A stretch of DNA of 44,469 bases from Planotetraspora mira (GCF_016863275.1 NZ_BOOO01000021.1:1-44469); one strand, 5' to 3'; counted from the stretch's first letter, positions 23,960 to 33,259 are shown. The notes: generated from the sequence alone by a model not told the origin. A program made the numbers and translations.

Positions 23960-25198
23960 ATGAACGCCGTCCCCGCCCCCTCCAGCCCGGACCTGCCGGA
24001 AGCACAGCCGTCCCTCGCCGTAGCCGCGGCCCCGGCGCGGCGCCGCCGGGTGCTGATCGCCACCGACACCTACCCGCCCGATGTGAACGGCGCGTCGTAC
24101 TTCACCCACCGCCTCGCGGGAGGGCTGGCCGCGCGCGGCGCCGACGTCCACGTGGTGTGCGCGTCCGACGAAGGCCGCCCGCGTACGGAGATCGTGGGCG
24201 GCGTGATGGTCCACCGGCTGTGGTCGGCCCGGCTGCCCCTGCACCCGACGATGCGGATCAGCCTTCCGGCAGGCCTGAAGCGCACGATGACACACCTGAT
24301 CGGCCGGGCCCGCCCCGACGTCGTCCACGTTCAGGGACACTTCATGATCGGTCGTGCGGCCCTCGCGGCGGCAGGCGGGGCGGGCCTGCCCGTGGTGGCC
24401 ACCAACCACTTCATGCCGGACAACCTCTTCCAGTTCGCGCGCGTCCCGGCGGGGCTGCGGGCCCGCGCCGGAGACATGGCCTGGCAAGACCTGACCAGGA
24501 TCTTCGCCCGCGCCCACCGCGTCACCACGCCCACGCGGATCGCCGCCCGGCTGCTGGTCGAGAAGGGGTTCCCCCACGAGGTGGAGGCGGTCTCCTGCGG
24601 CATCGACCTGCAGCGGTTCCAGCGTCAGCCGCAGGAGTGGGCGCGGCGGCGGTTCGGCCTGGCCGACAGGCCCACCGTCCTGTTCGTCGGCCGCCTGGAC
24701 GAGGAGAAGCGGCTCGAGGACCTCGTCCGGGCGCTGCCGTACGTGCTGAACCACGTCGACGCGCAGGCGGTTCTGGTCGGCACCGGCGGGAAGCGGCAGG
24801 ACCTGGAGCGGCTCGCCGCCCGGATCGGGGTGGGCGAGCGGGTGCGGTTCCTCGGCTTCATCCCCGACGCCGACCTGCCGCAGGTCTACTCGGCCGCGGA
24901 CGTGTTCGCCATGCCCGGCGTCGCCGAGTTGCAGAGCATCGCGACACTCGAGGCGATGGCCGCCGGCCTTCCGGTCGTGGCGGCGGACGCCATGGCTTTG
25001 CCCCATCTGGTGGCCGGAAACGGCTTCCTCTACCGGCCGGGAGACGCCAAGGAGATGGCCCGGCATCTCACCGGCATCCTGACCTCCGGCGAGGTGCACG
25101 CGGCCATGGCCAAGGCGAGCCTCGCCATCGCCGCCACCCACGATCACCAGCGATCTCTTGCTCGGTTCGAGGAGATCTACACGGAGCTCCTCGCGTGA
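23960..25198 (+). CDS. GT4 family glycosyltransferase (MgtA/PimB-like)
   Basis: A 412-residue GT-B fold retaining glycosyltransferase. The N-terminal domain has DTYPPDVNGASYFTHRLAGGLAARG and DVVHVQGHFMIGRAAL; the C-terminal domain has VLFVGRLDEEKRLEDLVRA, VGTGGKRQDLERLA and the donor-site ADVFAMPGVAELQSIATLEAMAAGLPVV (family EX7E-type motif). It resembles actinobacterial GDP-mannose-dependent alpha-mannosyltransferases of lipid glycosylation, so mannosylation of a lipid or lipoglycan is likely; the acceptor is unknown. Residues 1-28 form a Pro/Ala-rich extension before the first strand. CGGAG lies 5 bases before ATG 23960. Confidence 0.87.
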   Translation: MNAVPAPSSPDLPEAQPSLAVAAAPARRRRVLIATDTYPPDVNGASYFTHRLAGGLAARGADVHVVCASDEGRPRTEIVGGVMVHRLWSARLPLHPTMRISLPAGLKRTMTHLIGRARPDVVHVQGHFMIGRAALAAAGGAGLPVVATNHFMPDNLFQFARVPAGLRARAGDMAWQDLTRIFARAHRVTTPTRIAARLLVEKGFPHEVEAVSCGIDLQRFQRQPQEWARRRFGLADRPTVLFVGRLDEEKRLEDLVRALPYVLNHVDAQAVLVGTGGKRQDLERLAARIGVGERVRFLGFIPDADLPQVYSAADVFAMPGVAELQSIATLEAMAAGLPVVAADAMALPHLVAGNGFLYRPGDAKEMARHLTGILTSGEVHAAMAKASLAIAATHDHQRSLARFEEIYTELLA

Positions 25199-25238
25199 AA
25201 AGACCCTATTTTCGCAAGAAATCAGTTAATGTCCGTTC

Positions 25239-26111
25239 ATGCCCGGCGCTTATTTCCCCCGCATCCAGACCGTCTCGGGTGCGGTCCCCGTCTCCGAGAT
25301 CGACGGCCCGGTGCTTGCCCGTGAGCATCTGCGCACCGACACCCGGTGGGGAATCGGCGTCGGCTCCGACCCGTACCGCTGGCTCGACGAGGAGCGGTAC
25401 GTCGTCGCCGAGCTCAAGAAGCTGGCGTCCGACCGCGGGCTGAGCCTCGTCGTCGAGCACACCTGCATCGGCATGGCCCGCGACCCCGCGTCGCTCGGCC
25501 GCATGGCCACGGGCAGCCGGGTCGCCGTGGTCGCCGCCACGGGCTTCGCCCCCGAGCCGTTCTCCGGTGACGCCGTCCGGCGGTACAGCGTGGACGACCT
25601 GACCTCGGATCTTCTGCACGAGATCGGCGCGGGGCTCGACGGCGCGGGGTCGCGGCCGGGGCTCATCGTGGCGACCGCCTGGGACGAGACGCCGACGGCG
25701 GCCGAGGAGCGTGCGCTGATCGCCGCCGCCCGGGCCTGCCTGCGCACCGATCTGCCGGTCGCGACCGATGGACTGGGCCTGCTGGAACTCCTGCTCTCCC
25801 ACGGGGTGCCGCCCCGGCGGCTCAGCGCGCGGACGACCGACACGCCGGCGCAGCGGAAGATCGCAGAGACGGGCGCCTACGTGAGCGTCGACGACGCCGA
25901 GCACGTCCTGGCGCTCCTCGACGCCGGCCACGCCGAACGCGTGTTGCTGAGCAGCGGCGTGTCCCGCCGGGAGCACCTCGCCGACTACGGCGGCGAGGGG
26001 TACGGCAGGCTGTTCGACACGATCCTCCCGGCCCTGAGCGAGGCCGGCGTGGACGACGACACCCAGCGCCTGATCACCCACGAGAACCCCCTGCGCTGGC
26101 TGGCCGGCTGA
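25239..26111 (+). CDS. Phosphotriesterase-fold protein lacking expected metal ligands
   Basis: A 290-residue protein laid out like the phosphotriesterase (PTE/PhnP-like lactonase) family: a beta-strand with xREHL at 27-31, GLSLVVEHTCIGMARD, a VAVVAATGFA strand, ERALIAAARACLRTDLPVATDG, and a C-terminal HENPLRWLAG. Family enzymes bind two metals through HxH, a carbamylated Lys, two His and an Asp. Here HxH is R28-E-H30, the VxTH position reads VATDG, the IGHxD position reads LSARTTD, and the LSxD position reads LLSSG. The protein is probably not a conventional two-metal hydrolase; a pseudoenzyme or altered chemistry is inferred. There is no clear ribosome site at ATG 25239. It ends 2 bases before the convergent oxidoreductase stop. 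Confidence 0.65.
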   Translation: MPGAYFPRIQTVSGAVPVSEIDGPVLAREHLRTDTRWGIGVGSDPYRWLDEERYVVAELKKLASDRGLSLVVEHTCIGMARDPASLGRMATGSRVAVVAATGFAPEPFSGDAVRRYSVDDLTSDLLHEIGAGLDGAGSRPGLIVATAWDETPTAAEERALIAAARACLRTDLPVATDGLGLLELLLSHGVPPRRLSARTTDTPAQRKIAETGAYVSVDDAEHVLALLDAGHAERVLLSSGVSRREHLADYGGEGYGRLFDTILPALSEAGVDDDTQRLITHENPLRWLAG

Positions 26112-26113
26112 CT

Positions 26114-27517
26114 TCAGGAGTCGAAGCCGAGCCCGAACGCGTCGAGCGTGCGCAGCCAGGCGTTGCGGCGTCCCTCCTGCGCGTCGGACCTGGCCATCGA
26201 CCACCGGGTGAGCTGGATGACGCCCGACCTGAACGGCTCGGGCGGGAACGGCACGGGCTTGCGCCGGACCATGCGCAACCGGGTCCGGTCGGTCCGCTCT
26301 CCGGCGAGCAGGTCGAGCATCACGTTGGCCCCGAAGCGGGTGGCCCCGACCCCGAGGCCGGTGTAGCCGGCGGCGTAGGCGAGGCGAGAGCCGTACGCGG
26401 TGCCGAAGAAGGCGCTGAACCTGCTGCAGGTGTCGATGACCCCGCCCCACTTGTGGCTGAACCTCACCCCTTCGAGCTGCGGGAACGTCTCGTAGAAGTG
26501 CCGCGCGAGCTTCTCGAACGTGGCGTCGCGCTGGTCCTTGGCCGCCGTGATGAGACCGCCGTTGTAGTAGACCGCGTCGTATCCGCCCCACAGGATCCGG
26601 TTGTCGTCGGTCAGCCGGTAGTAGTGGAACTGGTTGCCCGAGTCGCCGAACCCCTGCCGGTTGCGCCAGCCGACCTCGGCCAGCCGTTCCGCCGGCACCG
26701 GCTCGGTCATCAGCACGTAGTCGTAGACCGGCACGAGGAAGTGCCTCAGCCTGCCCAGCAGCGGAGCGAAGGCGCCGGTGCCCAGGGCGACCATGCTCGC
26801 CCGCACCATGCCGAGCGGCGTGCCCAGTTCGAGAAGGCTTCCGCCGTCCCGCAGCGACCTGACCGGGGTCCGCTCGAAGACGCGCACCCCGAGCCGGAGG
26901 CAGGCCTCCCGGAGTCCCCAGGCGAGCCGGGCGGGGTCGACCATGGCCGCCCCCTCCCTGTCCCACAGACCGCCCAGGTAGGTCGGGGAGTCGACCTCGG
27001 CCCGCACCTGCTCGCGGTCGAGGCGCTCCATCCGCAGACCGAGCGACGCGCCCACCACGGCCTCCTCGTCGAGGCCACGGAGCTCCCAGTCCCGTGTGGC
27101 GACGCGCACCTCGCCGGTGCGCTCGAACGAGCAGTCGATGCCGTGTCTGGCGAGGGACGCCTCGATCTCGTCGAGGTTCTCCCGCCCGAGGCGGTCGAGC
27201 GTGCCGATCTCCTCCGGCCATCGCTCCAGCCCGTTGCCGAGGCCGTGGGTGATGCTCGCGGCGCAGAAGCCGCCGTTCCTGCCGGACGCGGCCCAGCCGA
27301 TCTCGCGCCCCTCCAGCAGGACGACGTCCAGCGACGGGTCGCGCTCCTTGGCCATGAGCGCGGTCCACAGGCCGGAGAAACCACCTCCGACGACGGCCAG
27401 GTCAGCGGTGATCTGGCCGACCAGTCGCGGCGACGGCTCGGGCGCGATCGCCCGATCCAGCCAGTACGGCTTACGCTCCGCGTCAGCGAGCGCCTTCAGC
27501 GGATCCACACATTCCAC
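26114..27517 (-). CDS. FAD-dependent amine oxidoreductase (DAO/PuuB-like)
   Basis: A 467-residue FAD oxidoreductase of the DAO superfamily (PF01266). The dinucleotide motif ADLAVVGGGFSGLWTAL is at about residues 38-54, GWAASGRNGGFC is the PuuB/GlpD-type second FAD contact, and YAAGYTGLGVGATRFGANVMLDL is the C-terminal FAD loop. PuuB-type enzymes oxidise gamma-glutamylputrescine; others oxidise putrescine or related amines directly. As last gene of the pot operon (12 bases after potC) it should make the aminoaldehyde used by the upstream dehydrogenase. No glutamylputrescine synthetase is visible, so a direct amine substrate is as likely. GTG 27517 and GTG 27508 are alternative starts. Confidence 0.82.
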   Translation of the reverse strand: MECVDPLKALADAERKPYWLDRAIAPEPSPRLVGQITADLAVVGGGFSGLWTALMAKERDPSLDVVLLEGREIGWAASGRNGGFCAASITHGLGNGLERWPEEIGTLDRLGRENLDEIEASLARHGIDCSFERTGEVRVATRDWELRGLDEEAVVGASLGLRMERLDREQVRAEVDSPTYLGGLWDREGAAMVDPARLAWGLREACLRLGVRVFERTPVRSLRDGGSLLELGTPLGMVRASMVALGTGAFAPLLGRLRHFLVPVYDYVLMTEPVPAERLAEVGWRNRQGFGDSGNQFHYYRLTDDNRILWGGYDAVYYNGGLITAAKDQRDATFEKLARHFYETFPQLEGVRFSHKWGGVIDTCSRFSAFFGTAYGSRLAYAAGYTGLGVGATRFGANVMLDLLAGERTDRTRLRMVRRKPVPFPPEPFRSGVIQLTRWSMARSDAQEGRRNAWLRTLDAFGLGFDS

Positions 27518-27529
27518 TTCCCCGGAGAG

Positions 27530-28318
27530 CTACGCGCGGCGACGGCGCGCCGCGATGATGTTGCCGACGGCGATCAGGAGACCGGCCGCGAAGATGAGCG
27601 TGCCCATGATGTTGACCTGCGGGGGGATGCCGACACGGGTGACGCCCCAGATCCACAGCGGGAACGTCGTCGTGCCGCCCGCGGTGAAGTTGGTGATCAC
27701 GAAGTCGTCGATCGACAGGGCGAACGCCAGCATCGACCCCGCCAGCACACCCGGGAAGATCATCGGCAGCGTGACCAGCCGGAAGGTGTCCCACGTGCTC
27801 GCGCCGAGGTCCCGGGCGGCTTCCTCGAGCGAGGTGTCCAGCGTCATCACCCGGGCCCGCACCGTCACGGCCACGAAGGAGATCGAGAACATGACGTGGG
27901 CGATGACGATCGTCGGGAATCCCTCCGGCATGCCCAGCGTGATGAACAGGGAATGCAGGGACGCTCCCATCACGATCTCGGCGCAGGAGATCGCGGCGAA
28001 CATCACCAGCGTCAGGAGCGCCGCCCCGCGGAAGCGGTAGCGGCCGAGGGCCAGTCCGATGAGTGATCCGAGCACGCCGGCGATCACCATCGTCAGCACG
28101 GCGATGAGGAGGGAGTTCACCAACGCCTGGGTGAGCGCGTCGATCTCGAACAACTGGCCGTACCACTTGAGGGTGAACCCCTGGAAGGTGGTGTTGAACC
28201 GGCCCTTGGTGTCGTTGAACCCGAAAAGGATCATGACCGCGATCGGCACCACGAGCCAGGCGATCACCAGCCAGGTGTAGATCTGGAGGCCGCGCCCCCG
28301 GAACAGTCCACGGCTCAT
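27530..28318 (-). CDS. potC: Spermidine/putrescine ABC transporter permease PotC
   Basis: A 262-residue inner-membrane permease with six helices. The conserved cytoplasmic EAA loop reads SLEEAARDLGASTWDTFRLVTLP; FNDTKGRFNTTFQGFTLKWY near the N-terminus and DDFVITNFTAGGTTTFPLWIW near the end are PotC hallmarks. ATG 28318 overlaps the PotB stop (ATGA), so the two permeases are translationally coupled. Together with PotA, PotB and PotD it imports polyamines. Confidence 0.92.
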   Translation of the reverse strand: MSRGLFRGRGLQIYTWLVIAWLVVPIAVMILFGFNDTKGRFNTTFQGFTLKWYGQLFEIDALTQALVNSLLIAVLTMVIAGVLGSLIGLALGRYRFRGAALLTLVMFAAISCAEIVMGASLHSLFITLGMPEGFPTIVIAHVMFSISFVAVTVRARVMTLDTSLEEAARDLGASTWDTFRLVTLPMIFPGVLAGSMLAFALSIDDFVITNFTAGGTTTFPLWIWGVTRVGIPPQVNIMGTLIFAAGLLIAVGNIIAARRRRA

Positions 28319-29178
28319 CGCGCGGCCACCTCCAGCACATCCTCGGTGCCGAGGGCTCTCGCGTACACGAAGATGCCGATCAGCAGCAATGCCATGAGCG
28401 TGAACGACAGGGCCGACGCGACCGGGTAGTCCTGGTTGACCAGGAACTGGTTCTGGATGACGTTGCCGATCATGGTGGTGTTGGTGCCACCGAGGACGGA
28501 CGAGTTGACGTAGTCGGAGGTGGCGGGCACGAACGTCATGAGCACCCCGGCGAACACCCCGGGCAGCGACAACGGCAGCACCACACGCAGGAACGTCTGC
28601 ATCCTGCTCGCGTAGAGGTCCTGCGCGGCCTCGAGGAGCCGTGGGTCGATCCGCTCCAGCGCGACGTACATCGGCAGGATCATGAACGGCAGGAAGTTGT
28701 AGGACAGGCCGCCGATCACCGCGTACGGCGTGGCCAGGACGCGGAAGTCCTGCGGGAGCAGTCCCGCGTCCCGCAGCGGGCCGAGCAGGATGCCGTTGTC
28801 CGACAGCAGGAACTGCCAGGAGATCGTCCGCAGCACGAACGACACGAGGAACGGCAGCAGCACCAGGAACAGGTAGACGGACTTGTTGTTGCCGCCCTTG
28901 AAGGCGATCCAATACGCCACCGGGAAGCCGATGAGGATCTGGATGACCGTGGCGGCCAGGCCGTACAGCAGGGACCTGATGATCTGGTCGTGGTAGGTGG
29001 TTATCCCGTCGACGTAGCTGTGCCAGTTCCACGTGAAGGCGAAGCCGTCGACCACGTTCCCCGACTGCAACGACAGCGACAACATCACGAGCGTCGGGAC
29101 GACGAAGAAGATCGCCAGCCAGAGCCCGCCCGGGAAGATCAGCGCGTACGGCGTGAGCCGGGCTCTGAGCGTCCTCAT
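28315..29178 (-). CDS. potB: Spermidine/putrescine ABC transporter permease PotB
   Basis: A 287-residue permease with six helices, preceded by a very strong ribosome site (GAGGAGG). The EAA loop is LLEAAQDLYASRMQTFLRVVLPLSLPG, and other conserved blocks are LLPFLVSFVLRTISWQFLL, NFLPFMILPMYVALERID and SDYVNSSVLGGTNTTMIGN. Pairing with PotC gives the heterodimeric pore. It follows the binding-protein gene by 34 bases and overlaps potC at its end. Confidence 0.92.
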   Translation of the reverse strand: MRTLRARLTPYALIFPGGLWLAIFFVVPTLVMLSLSLQSGNVVDGFAFTWNWHSYVDGITTYHDQIIRSLLYGLAATVIQILIGFPVAYWIAFKGGNNKSVYLFLVLLPFLVSFVLRTISWQFLLSDNGILLGPLRDAGLLPQDFRVLATPYAVIGGLSYNFLPFMILPMYVALERIDPRLLEAAQDLYASRMQTFLRVVLPLSLPGVFAGVLMTFVPATSDYVNSSVLGGTNTTMIGNVIQNQFLVNQDYPVASALSFTLMALLLIGIFVYARALGTEDVLEVAAR

Positions 29179-29212
29179 GCCTCCTCCTCAGCTAAGGGCA
29201 CGTCGAGTCCGC

Positions 29213-30472
29213 TCATGCCGTGGTGATCGCTTGGAAGATGTTCTCGTACTGCTTCTGCTCGTCGGTGTTCTTGAAGTTGCGGTAGCTGCGCAGCTTGGCG
29301 TAGTCCGCCTCCGAGGGGAACACCAGCGGGCTGGCGGCGACCTCTTCGAGGGTCTTCTTGTCGTCGCCCGATGCCGCGTCGGCGTCCGCCTTGATGATGG
29401 CCTGGGCCGCCGGCACGGGCGTGACGTAGTTGATGTACTCGGCGAGGCTCGCCGCGACCTTGGGGTCGTAGAAGAAGTCCATCAGCATGATCGCGTCGAC
29501 GGGGTTGGCCGCCGTCTTCGGGATCATCATGTTGTCGGTCCAGATCGTGGCGCCCTCGTCGGGGATCACGAACTTCAGGTCCGTGCCGTCGGAGACGTTC
29601 TTCTGGAAGATGTCGCCGGACCAGGCCTGGCACATCCAGATGTCGCCCTTGCTCAGCGGGTCAACATACGACTGATCGTAATATTTCCGCACAATCCCGG
29701 CGTCGCGCTGCTCCTTGAGCTTGGCGGCGGCCTTCTCCCAGTCGGCGGGCGTCGACTTCTCCGGGTCGATGCCCAGCAGGAACATGCCGAAGTTGCCGAT
29801 CTCCTGGGAGTCGGCCATCATGCCGACCTTGCCCTTGTACTTGGGGTCCCACATAGCGGCGTAGCTGGTGGGCGGCGTGTCGATGTACTTCGGGTTGTAG
29901 GCGATGCCCGTCATGCCCGACGTCCACGGGATGCTGTACACGTTGCCCGGGTCGAACGCCTCGGACTTGTACCGCGGGCCCGCGTTCGCCGCGAAGTTCG
30001 GCAGCTTGCTGTGGTCGAGCGACACGAGGTAGCCGAGTTCGACGAGCTGGCTGAACTGGATGCCGTTGGTGACGACCATGAGGTCGTAGTTGATCGACTG
30101 ACCGGCGGCGAGCAGCGGCTGGATCTTGGCGAACCAGCTGGCGTTCTCCTGGATGACCTCGCTGTAGGTCACCGAGATGCCGGTCTGGTCGGTGAACTGC
30201 TTGAGCTCCGGCTGCTTGGGGTCCATGTAGAGGGGCCAGTTGGCGAAGTCGACGTGGCCGTTCTTGACCTTGCCGGACCAGTACTGCTGGACCGCCGACT
30301 GCGCCTCGGCCGAGGAGGTGGGCTGGGCCACACGCTTGCCCTGAACGCCACAGGCGGCCAGCGCGAGACCTGCCGCCGACAGGCCGGCGAGGCGGAACGC
30401 GTCACGACGGCCGAGACGGCGCTGCGTCATGCCACGGAGGAAAGCGGGGTCCTGATTGCGGAAGTCGTTCAT
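29213..30472 (-). CDS. potD: Polyamine-binding lipoprotein PotD
   Basis: A 419-residue periplasmic-type binding protein. The leader carries a twin-arginine motif (RRDAFR, Arg22-Arg23) and a lipobox LAAC with Cys41, so it is predicted to be Tat-exported and lipid-anchored. The mature part has the PotD/PotF pattern: FANWPLYMDPK, VTYSEVIQENASWFAKIQP, YSIPWTSGMTGIAYN, WMCQAWSGDIFQKN and IPDEGATIWTDNMMIP, which includes aromatic and acidic residues of the polyamine pocket. It lies between PotA and PotB. AGGAG about 11 bases upstream supports ATG 30472; an internal ATG at 30430 is less likely. Confidence 0.92.
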   Translation of the reverse strand: MNDFRNQDPAFLRGMTQRRLGRRDAFRLAGLSAAGLALAACGVQGKRVAQPTSSAEAQSAVQQYWSGKVKNGHVDFANWPLYMDPKQPELKQFTDQTGISVTYSEVIQENASWFAKIQPLLAAGQSINYDLMVVTNGIQFSQLVELGYLVSLDHSKLPNFAANAGPRYKSEAFDPGNVYSIPWTSGMTGIAYNPKYIDTPPTSYAAMWDPKYKGKVGMMADSQEIGNFGMFLLGIDPEKSTPADWEKAAAKLKEQRDAGIVRKYYDQSYVDPLSKGDIWMCQAWSGDIFQKNVSDGTDLKFVIPDEGATIWTDNMMIPKTAANPVDAIMLMDFFYDPKVAASLAEYINYVTPVPAAQAIIKADADAASGDDKKTLEEVAASPLVFPSEADYAKLRSYRNFKNTDEQKQYENIFQAITTA

Positions 30473-30502
30473 AGGGTTCGTGCTCCTGGTATTTCGAGGG
30501 AG

Positions 30503-31651
30503 TTACCGCAGCACGTAGGAGTGCTGGGGCTGCCAGGACAGCCAGACCGTGTCGCCTCGCTCGGCCGTGATGGTGCTGTCGTGCGCGTTCTGCTGGAAAA
30601 CGGTGATCTCGGCGCCATCGGCGAGAACCACGGCGTAACTGTTCGAGGTGCCCAGATAGACGACCTCGGAGACGGTGCCCTGCACGACGCTGCGGTCGCC
30701 TTCGGGCTGCTCGGTCGAGATCGTGATCTTCTCCGGCCGGACGGTGAGCTCCAGGGTGTCACCCACGGAGACCGCCCCCTCGACGGGTGCCAGGATACGG
30801 TCGCTCGGCCCGAGCGCGAGCACGGCCGTCGATCCGTTGACCTTGTCGACCGTCCCGCTGAGCAGGTTCGACGTGCCGATGAACCCGGCGACGAACTTGG
30901 TCGCCGGCCGCTCGTAGATCTCCCGGGGAGCCGCGAGCTGGTCCACCAGGCCGTCGTTCATGACGGCGATGCGGTCGCTCATCGTGAGCGCCTCACCCTG
31001 GTCGTGGGTCACGTAGACGAACGTGATGCCGACGTCGCGCTGGATGCGCTTGAGCTCGATCTGCATGGCCTGGCGCAACTTGAGGTCGAGCGCGCCGAGC
31101 GGCTCGTCCAGGAGCAGGGCGCGGGGCCGGTTGACGAGCGCGCGGGCGAGGGCCACACGCTGCTGCTGACCACCGGACATCTCCTTGGGGCGGCGCTTCT
31201 CTCGCCCGGTGAGGTCGACGACCTCGAGGATCTCCCCCACCCGCCGCTGGATCTCAGCGGTCTCCACGCTCTTGCGCTTGAGTCCGAACGCCACGTTCTC
31301 CCAGACGCTCATGTGGGGGAAGAGCGCGTAGGACTGGAAGACCATGTTCACATCACGCTTGTTCGGGGGGACGCTCGTGACGTCCTGCCCGTGCAGCCGG
31401 ACCACGCCCTGTGTCGGGTCCTCGAATCCGGCGATCATCCGCATGCTGGTGGTCTTGCCACACCCAGAGGGGCCGAGGAGGGAGAAGAACTCGCCCTCCG
31501 TGATGGCCAGGCTCACGCCTTTGACTGCCCGTACGACCTCGCCGTGCGAGGTGTACTCCTTCACGACATTGTCGAGCTCGATGGCGGGCGTCTGTTGTGA
31601 ACCGGGGGCAGCCGAAGCGGCTGCCCCCGGGCCCGCCTGGATTTCTGTCAT
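30503..31651 (-). CDS. potA: Polyamine ABC transporter ATPase PotA
   Basis: A 382-residue ATPase with an N-terminal Ala/Gly/Pro-rich extension of about 25 residues. Walker A GPSGCGKTT (about 60-68), Q-loop VFQSYALFPHMSV, signature EMSGGQQQRVALARAL, Walker B ALLLDEPLGALDLKLR and the switch His (VTHDQGEAL) are complete. The C-terminal TOBE domain (about 280-382) fits the PotA/MalK class. ATG 31651 has GAGGG about 12 bases upstream; a TTG at 31675 would add eight residues. It powers polyamine import through PotBC. Confidence 0.93.
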   Translation of the reverse strand: MTEIQAGPGAAASAAPGSQQTPAIELDNVVKEYTSHGEVVRAVKGVSLAITEGEFFSLLGPSGCGKTTSMRMIAGFEDPTQGVVRLHGQDVTSVPPNKRDVNMVFQSYALFPHMSVWENVAFGLKRKSVETAEIQRRVGEILEVVDLTGREKRRPKEMSGGQQQRVALARALVNRPRALLLDEPLGALDLKLRQAMQIELKRIQRDVGITFVYVTHDQGEALTMSDRIAVMNDGLVDQLAAPREIYERPATKFVAGFIGTSNLLSGTVDKVNGSTAVLALGPSDRILAPVEGAVSVGDTLELTVRPEKITISTEQPEGDRSVVQGTVSEVVYLGTSNSYAVVLADGAEITVFQQNAHDSTITAERGDTVWLSWQPQHSYVLR

Positions 31652-31700
31652 TCCAGGCTTATCCCTCTTTATCAATAGGTCGTACGGCTCCCGCCGCGGC

Positions 31701-33134
31701 CTATTCGCCGATGTAGTGCATGACGTGCTTGACGCGGGTGTAGTCGTGGAGGCCGAAGACCGAAAGGTCCTTTCCGTACCCGGAATGCTTGAAGCCGCCG
31801 TGCGGCATCTCCGACACGAAGGGGATGTGCGTGTTCACCCAAACCACGCCGAAGTCGAGCCTCTTGGACACCCGCATGGCCCGGCCGTGGTCGGAGGTCC
31901 AGACCGAGCCGGAGAGTCCGTACCTGACGCCGTTGGCCTTGGCCACCGCGTCGGCCTCGTCGGTGAAGGTCTGGATCGTCATGACCGGGCCGAAGATCTC
32001 GTCCTGGATCATCTCGTCGTCCTGACGGAGCCCGTCGACGACGGTGGGGGCGAAGAAGTAGCCCTTGTCCCCGACCTGGTGACCGCCGGTGAGCACGGAG
32101 GCGTGCTCGGGCACACGCTCGAAGAACCCCTGAACCCGCGTGAGCTGGTTGGGGTTGTTCAGCGGGCCGAAGTAGGCCTCTTCATCGTCGAGGCCGCCCA
32201 TCCGGGTGTTCGCGGCGGCCTGCGCGAGCGCGGCGGCGAACTCGTCGTGGATGCCCTCCTGGACGATGACGCGGCAGGCGGCGGTGCAGTCCTGGCCCGC
32301 GTTGTAGAGGCCGGCGCCCGCGATCGCCTCGGCGACGGCGTTGATGTCCTTGACGTCGTCGAAGACGACGACGGGGGCCTTGCCGCCCAGTTCCAGGTGT
32401 ACGCGCTTGAGGTCGTCGGCGGCCGACCTGGCCACGGCCATGCCCGCGCCGACCGAGCCGGTGATGGCCACCATGTCGGCGGTCGGGTGGCCGACGACGA
32501 GGGCGCCGGTCTCACGGTCGCCGGTGACGACGTTGAAGACGCCGGCGGGGAGCACGTCGCCGATGATCTCGGCGAGCTTGATCGTGGAGACCGGTGTGGT
32601 GTCCGACGGCTTGAGGACGATCGTGTTGCCCGCGGCGAGGGCCGGGGCGATCTTCCACACGGCCATCATCATCGGGTAGTTCCACGGGGTGACCTGGCCG
32701 ATGACGCCGATCGGCTCGTGCCGGATCATCGAGGTGTGGTCGGCGAGGAACTCCCCGGCCGTGGGGCCCTCCAGCGTGCGGGCCGCTCCGGCGAAGAAGC
32801 GGAAGTGATCGGCGGCGATCGGGGTCTCGTCCTCAGCCATCCGCGCGCGGGGCTTGCCGGTGTTGCGGCACTCCGCCTCGTTGATCTCGTCGGCGCGGGC
32901 CTCGATGGCATCGGCGATCTTCAGGAGGAAGCCGGCGCGCTCGCCGGGGGTCGTCTCGCCCCAGGTCTCGAAGGCGGCGGCCGCGGCGGCGTAGGCCGCG
33001 TCGACGTCGTCCTGACCGGAAACGGGCGCCTGGGCGTAGACCTCGCCGGTCGTAGGATCGACCACATCCGAGAACCGGCCACTGACGGCGTCGACGAACT
33101 TCCCGTTCACGAAGTTCTGCAGACGGGTGGTCAC
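31701..33134 (-). CDS. Gamma-aminobutyraldehyde dehydrogenase (PatD/PuuC-like)
   Basis: A 477-residue NAD+ aldehyde dehydrogenase, first gene of the polyamine operon. The catalytic Cys283 lies in NAGQDCTAACR, a sequence typical of the PatD (YdcW) aminobutyraldehyde dehydrogenases; the general base Glu is in HLELGGK, and GSVGAG and VTPWNYPMMMAVWK are the cofactor motifs. Reaction: 4-aminobutanal plus NAD+ to GABA plus NADH. GTG 33134 is chosen because AGGAGG stands 7 bases upstream; an ORF extension to 33191 is open but runs through the control region. It is divergent from the Lrp/AsnC gene, which likely regulates it. Confidence 0.9.
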   Translation of the reverse strand: MTTRLQNFVNGKFVDAVSGRFSDVVDPTTGEVYAQAPVSGQDDVDAAYAAAAAAFETWGETTPGERAGFLLKIADAIEARADEINEAECRNTGKPRARMAEDETPIAADHFRFFAGAARTLEGPTAGEFLADHTSMIRHEPIGVIGQVTPWNYPMMMAVWKIAPALAAGNTIVLKPSDTTPVSTIKLAEIIGDVLPAGVFNVVTGDRETGALVVGHPTADMVAITGSVGAGMAVARSAADDLKRVHLELGGKAPVVVFDDVKDINAVAEAIAGAGLYNAGQDCTAACRVIVQEGIHDEFAAALAQAAANTRMGGLDDEEAYFGPLNNPNQLTRVQGFFERVPEHASVLTGGHQVGDKGYFFAPTVVDGLRQDDEMIQDEIFGPVMTIQTFTDEADAVAKANGVRYGLSGSVWTSDHGRAMRVSKRLDFGVVWVNTHIPFVSEMPHGGFKHSGYGKDLSVFGLHDYTRVKHVMHYIGE

Positions 33135-33196
33135 CGTTGCCCTCCTGTCGAGGTAGCTGAATGTCGCGACTCTGGCAGAGAAAAAAACCAACTACA

Positions 33197-33238
33197 AGTG
33201 ATTTCGTGGCTAAGATACCAAATCGCTACGAAATCGCT
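33197..33238. promoter_or_regulatory. Inverted repeat, candidate Lrp/AsnC operator
   Basis: AGTGATTTCGTGGC (33197-33210) is mirrored by GCTACGAAATCGCT (33225-33238) with 12 of 14 positions paired and a 14-base AT-richer centre. It sits in the 214-base divergent region between the aldehyde dehydrogenase and the Lrp/AsnC gene, close to where the minus-strand promoter must lie. A feast/famine regulator site is the natural reading; not demonstrated. Confidence 0.5.
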
Positions 33239-33259
33239 TGACTGGTGCATCGAAGCTGA

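Noticed and set aside
29033-31600. An 855-codon plus-strand frame opposite potB, potD and potA
   Set aside because: It crosses three well-supported genes antisense and has no domain of its own.
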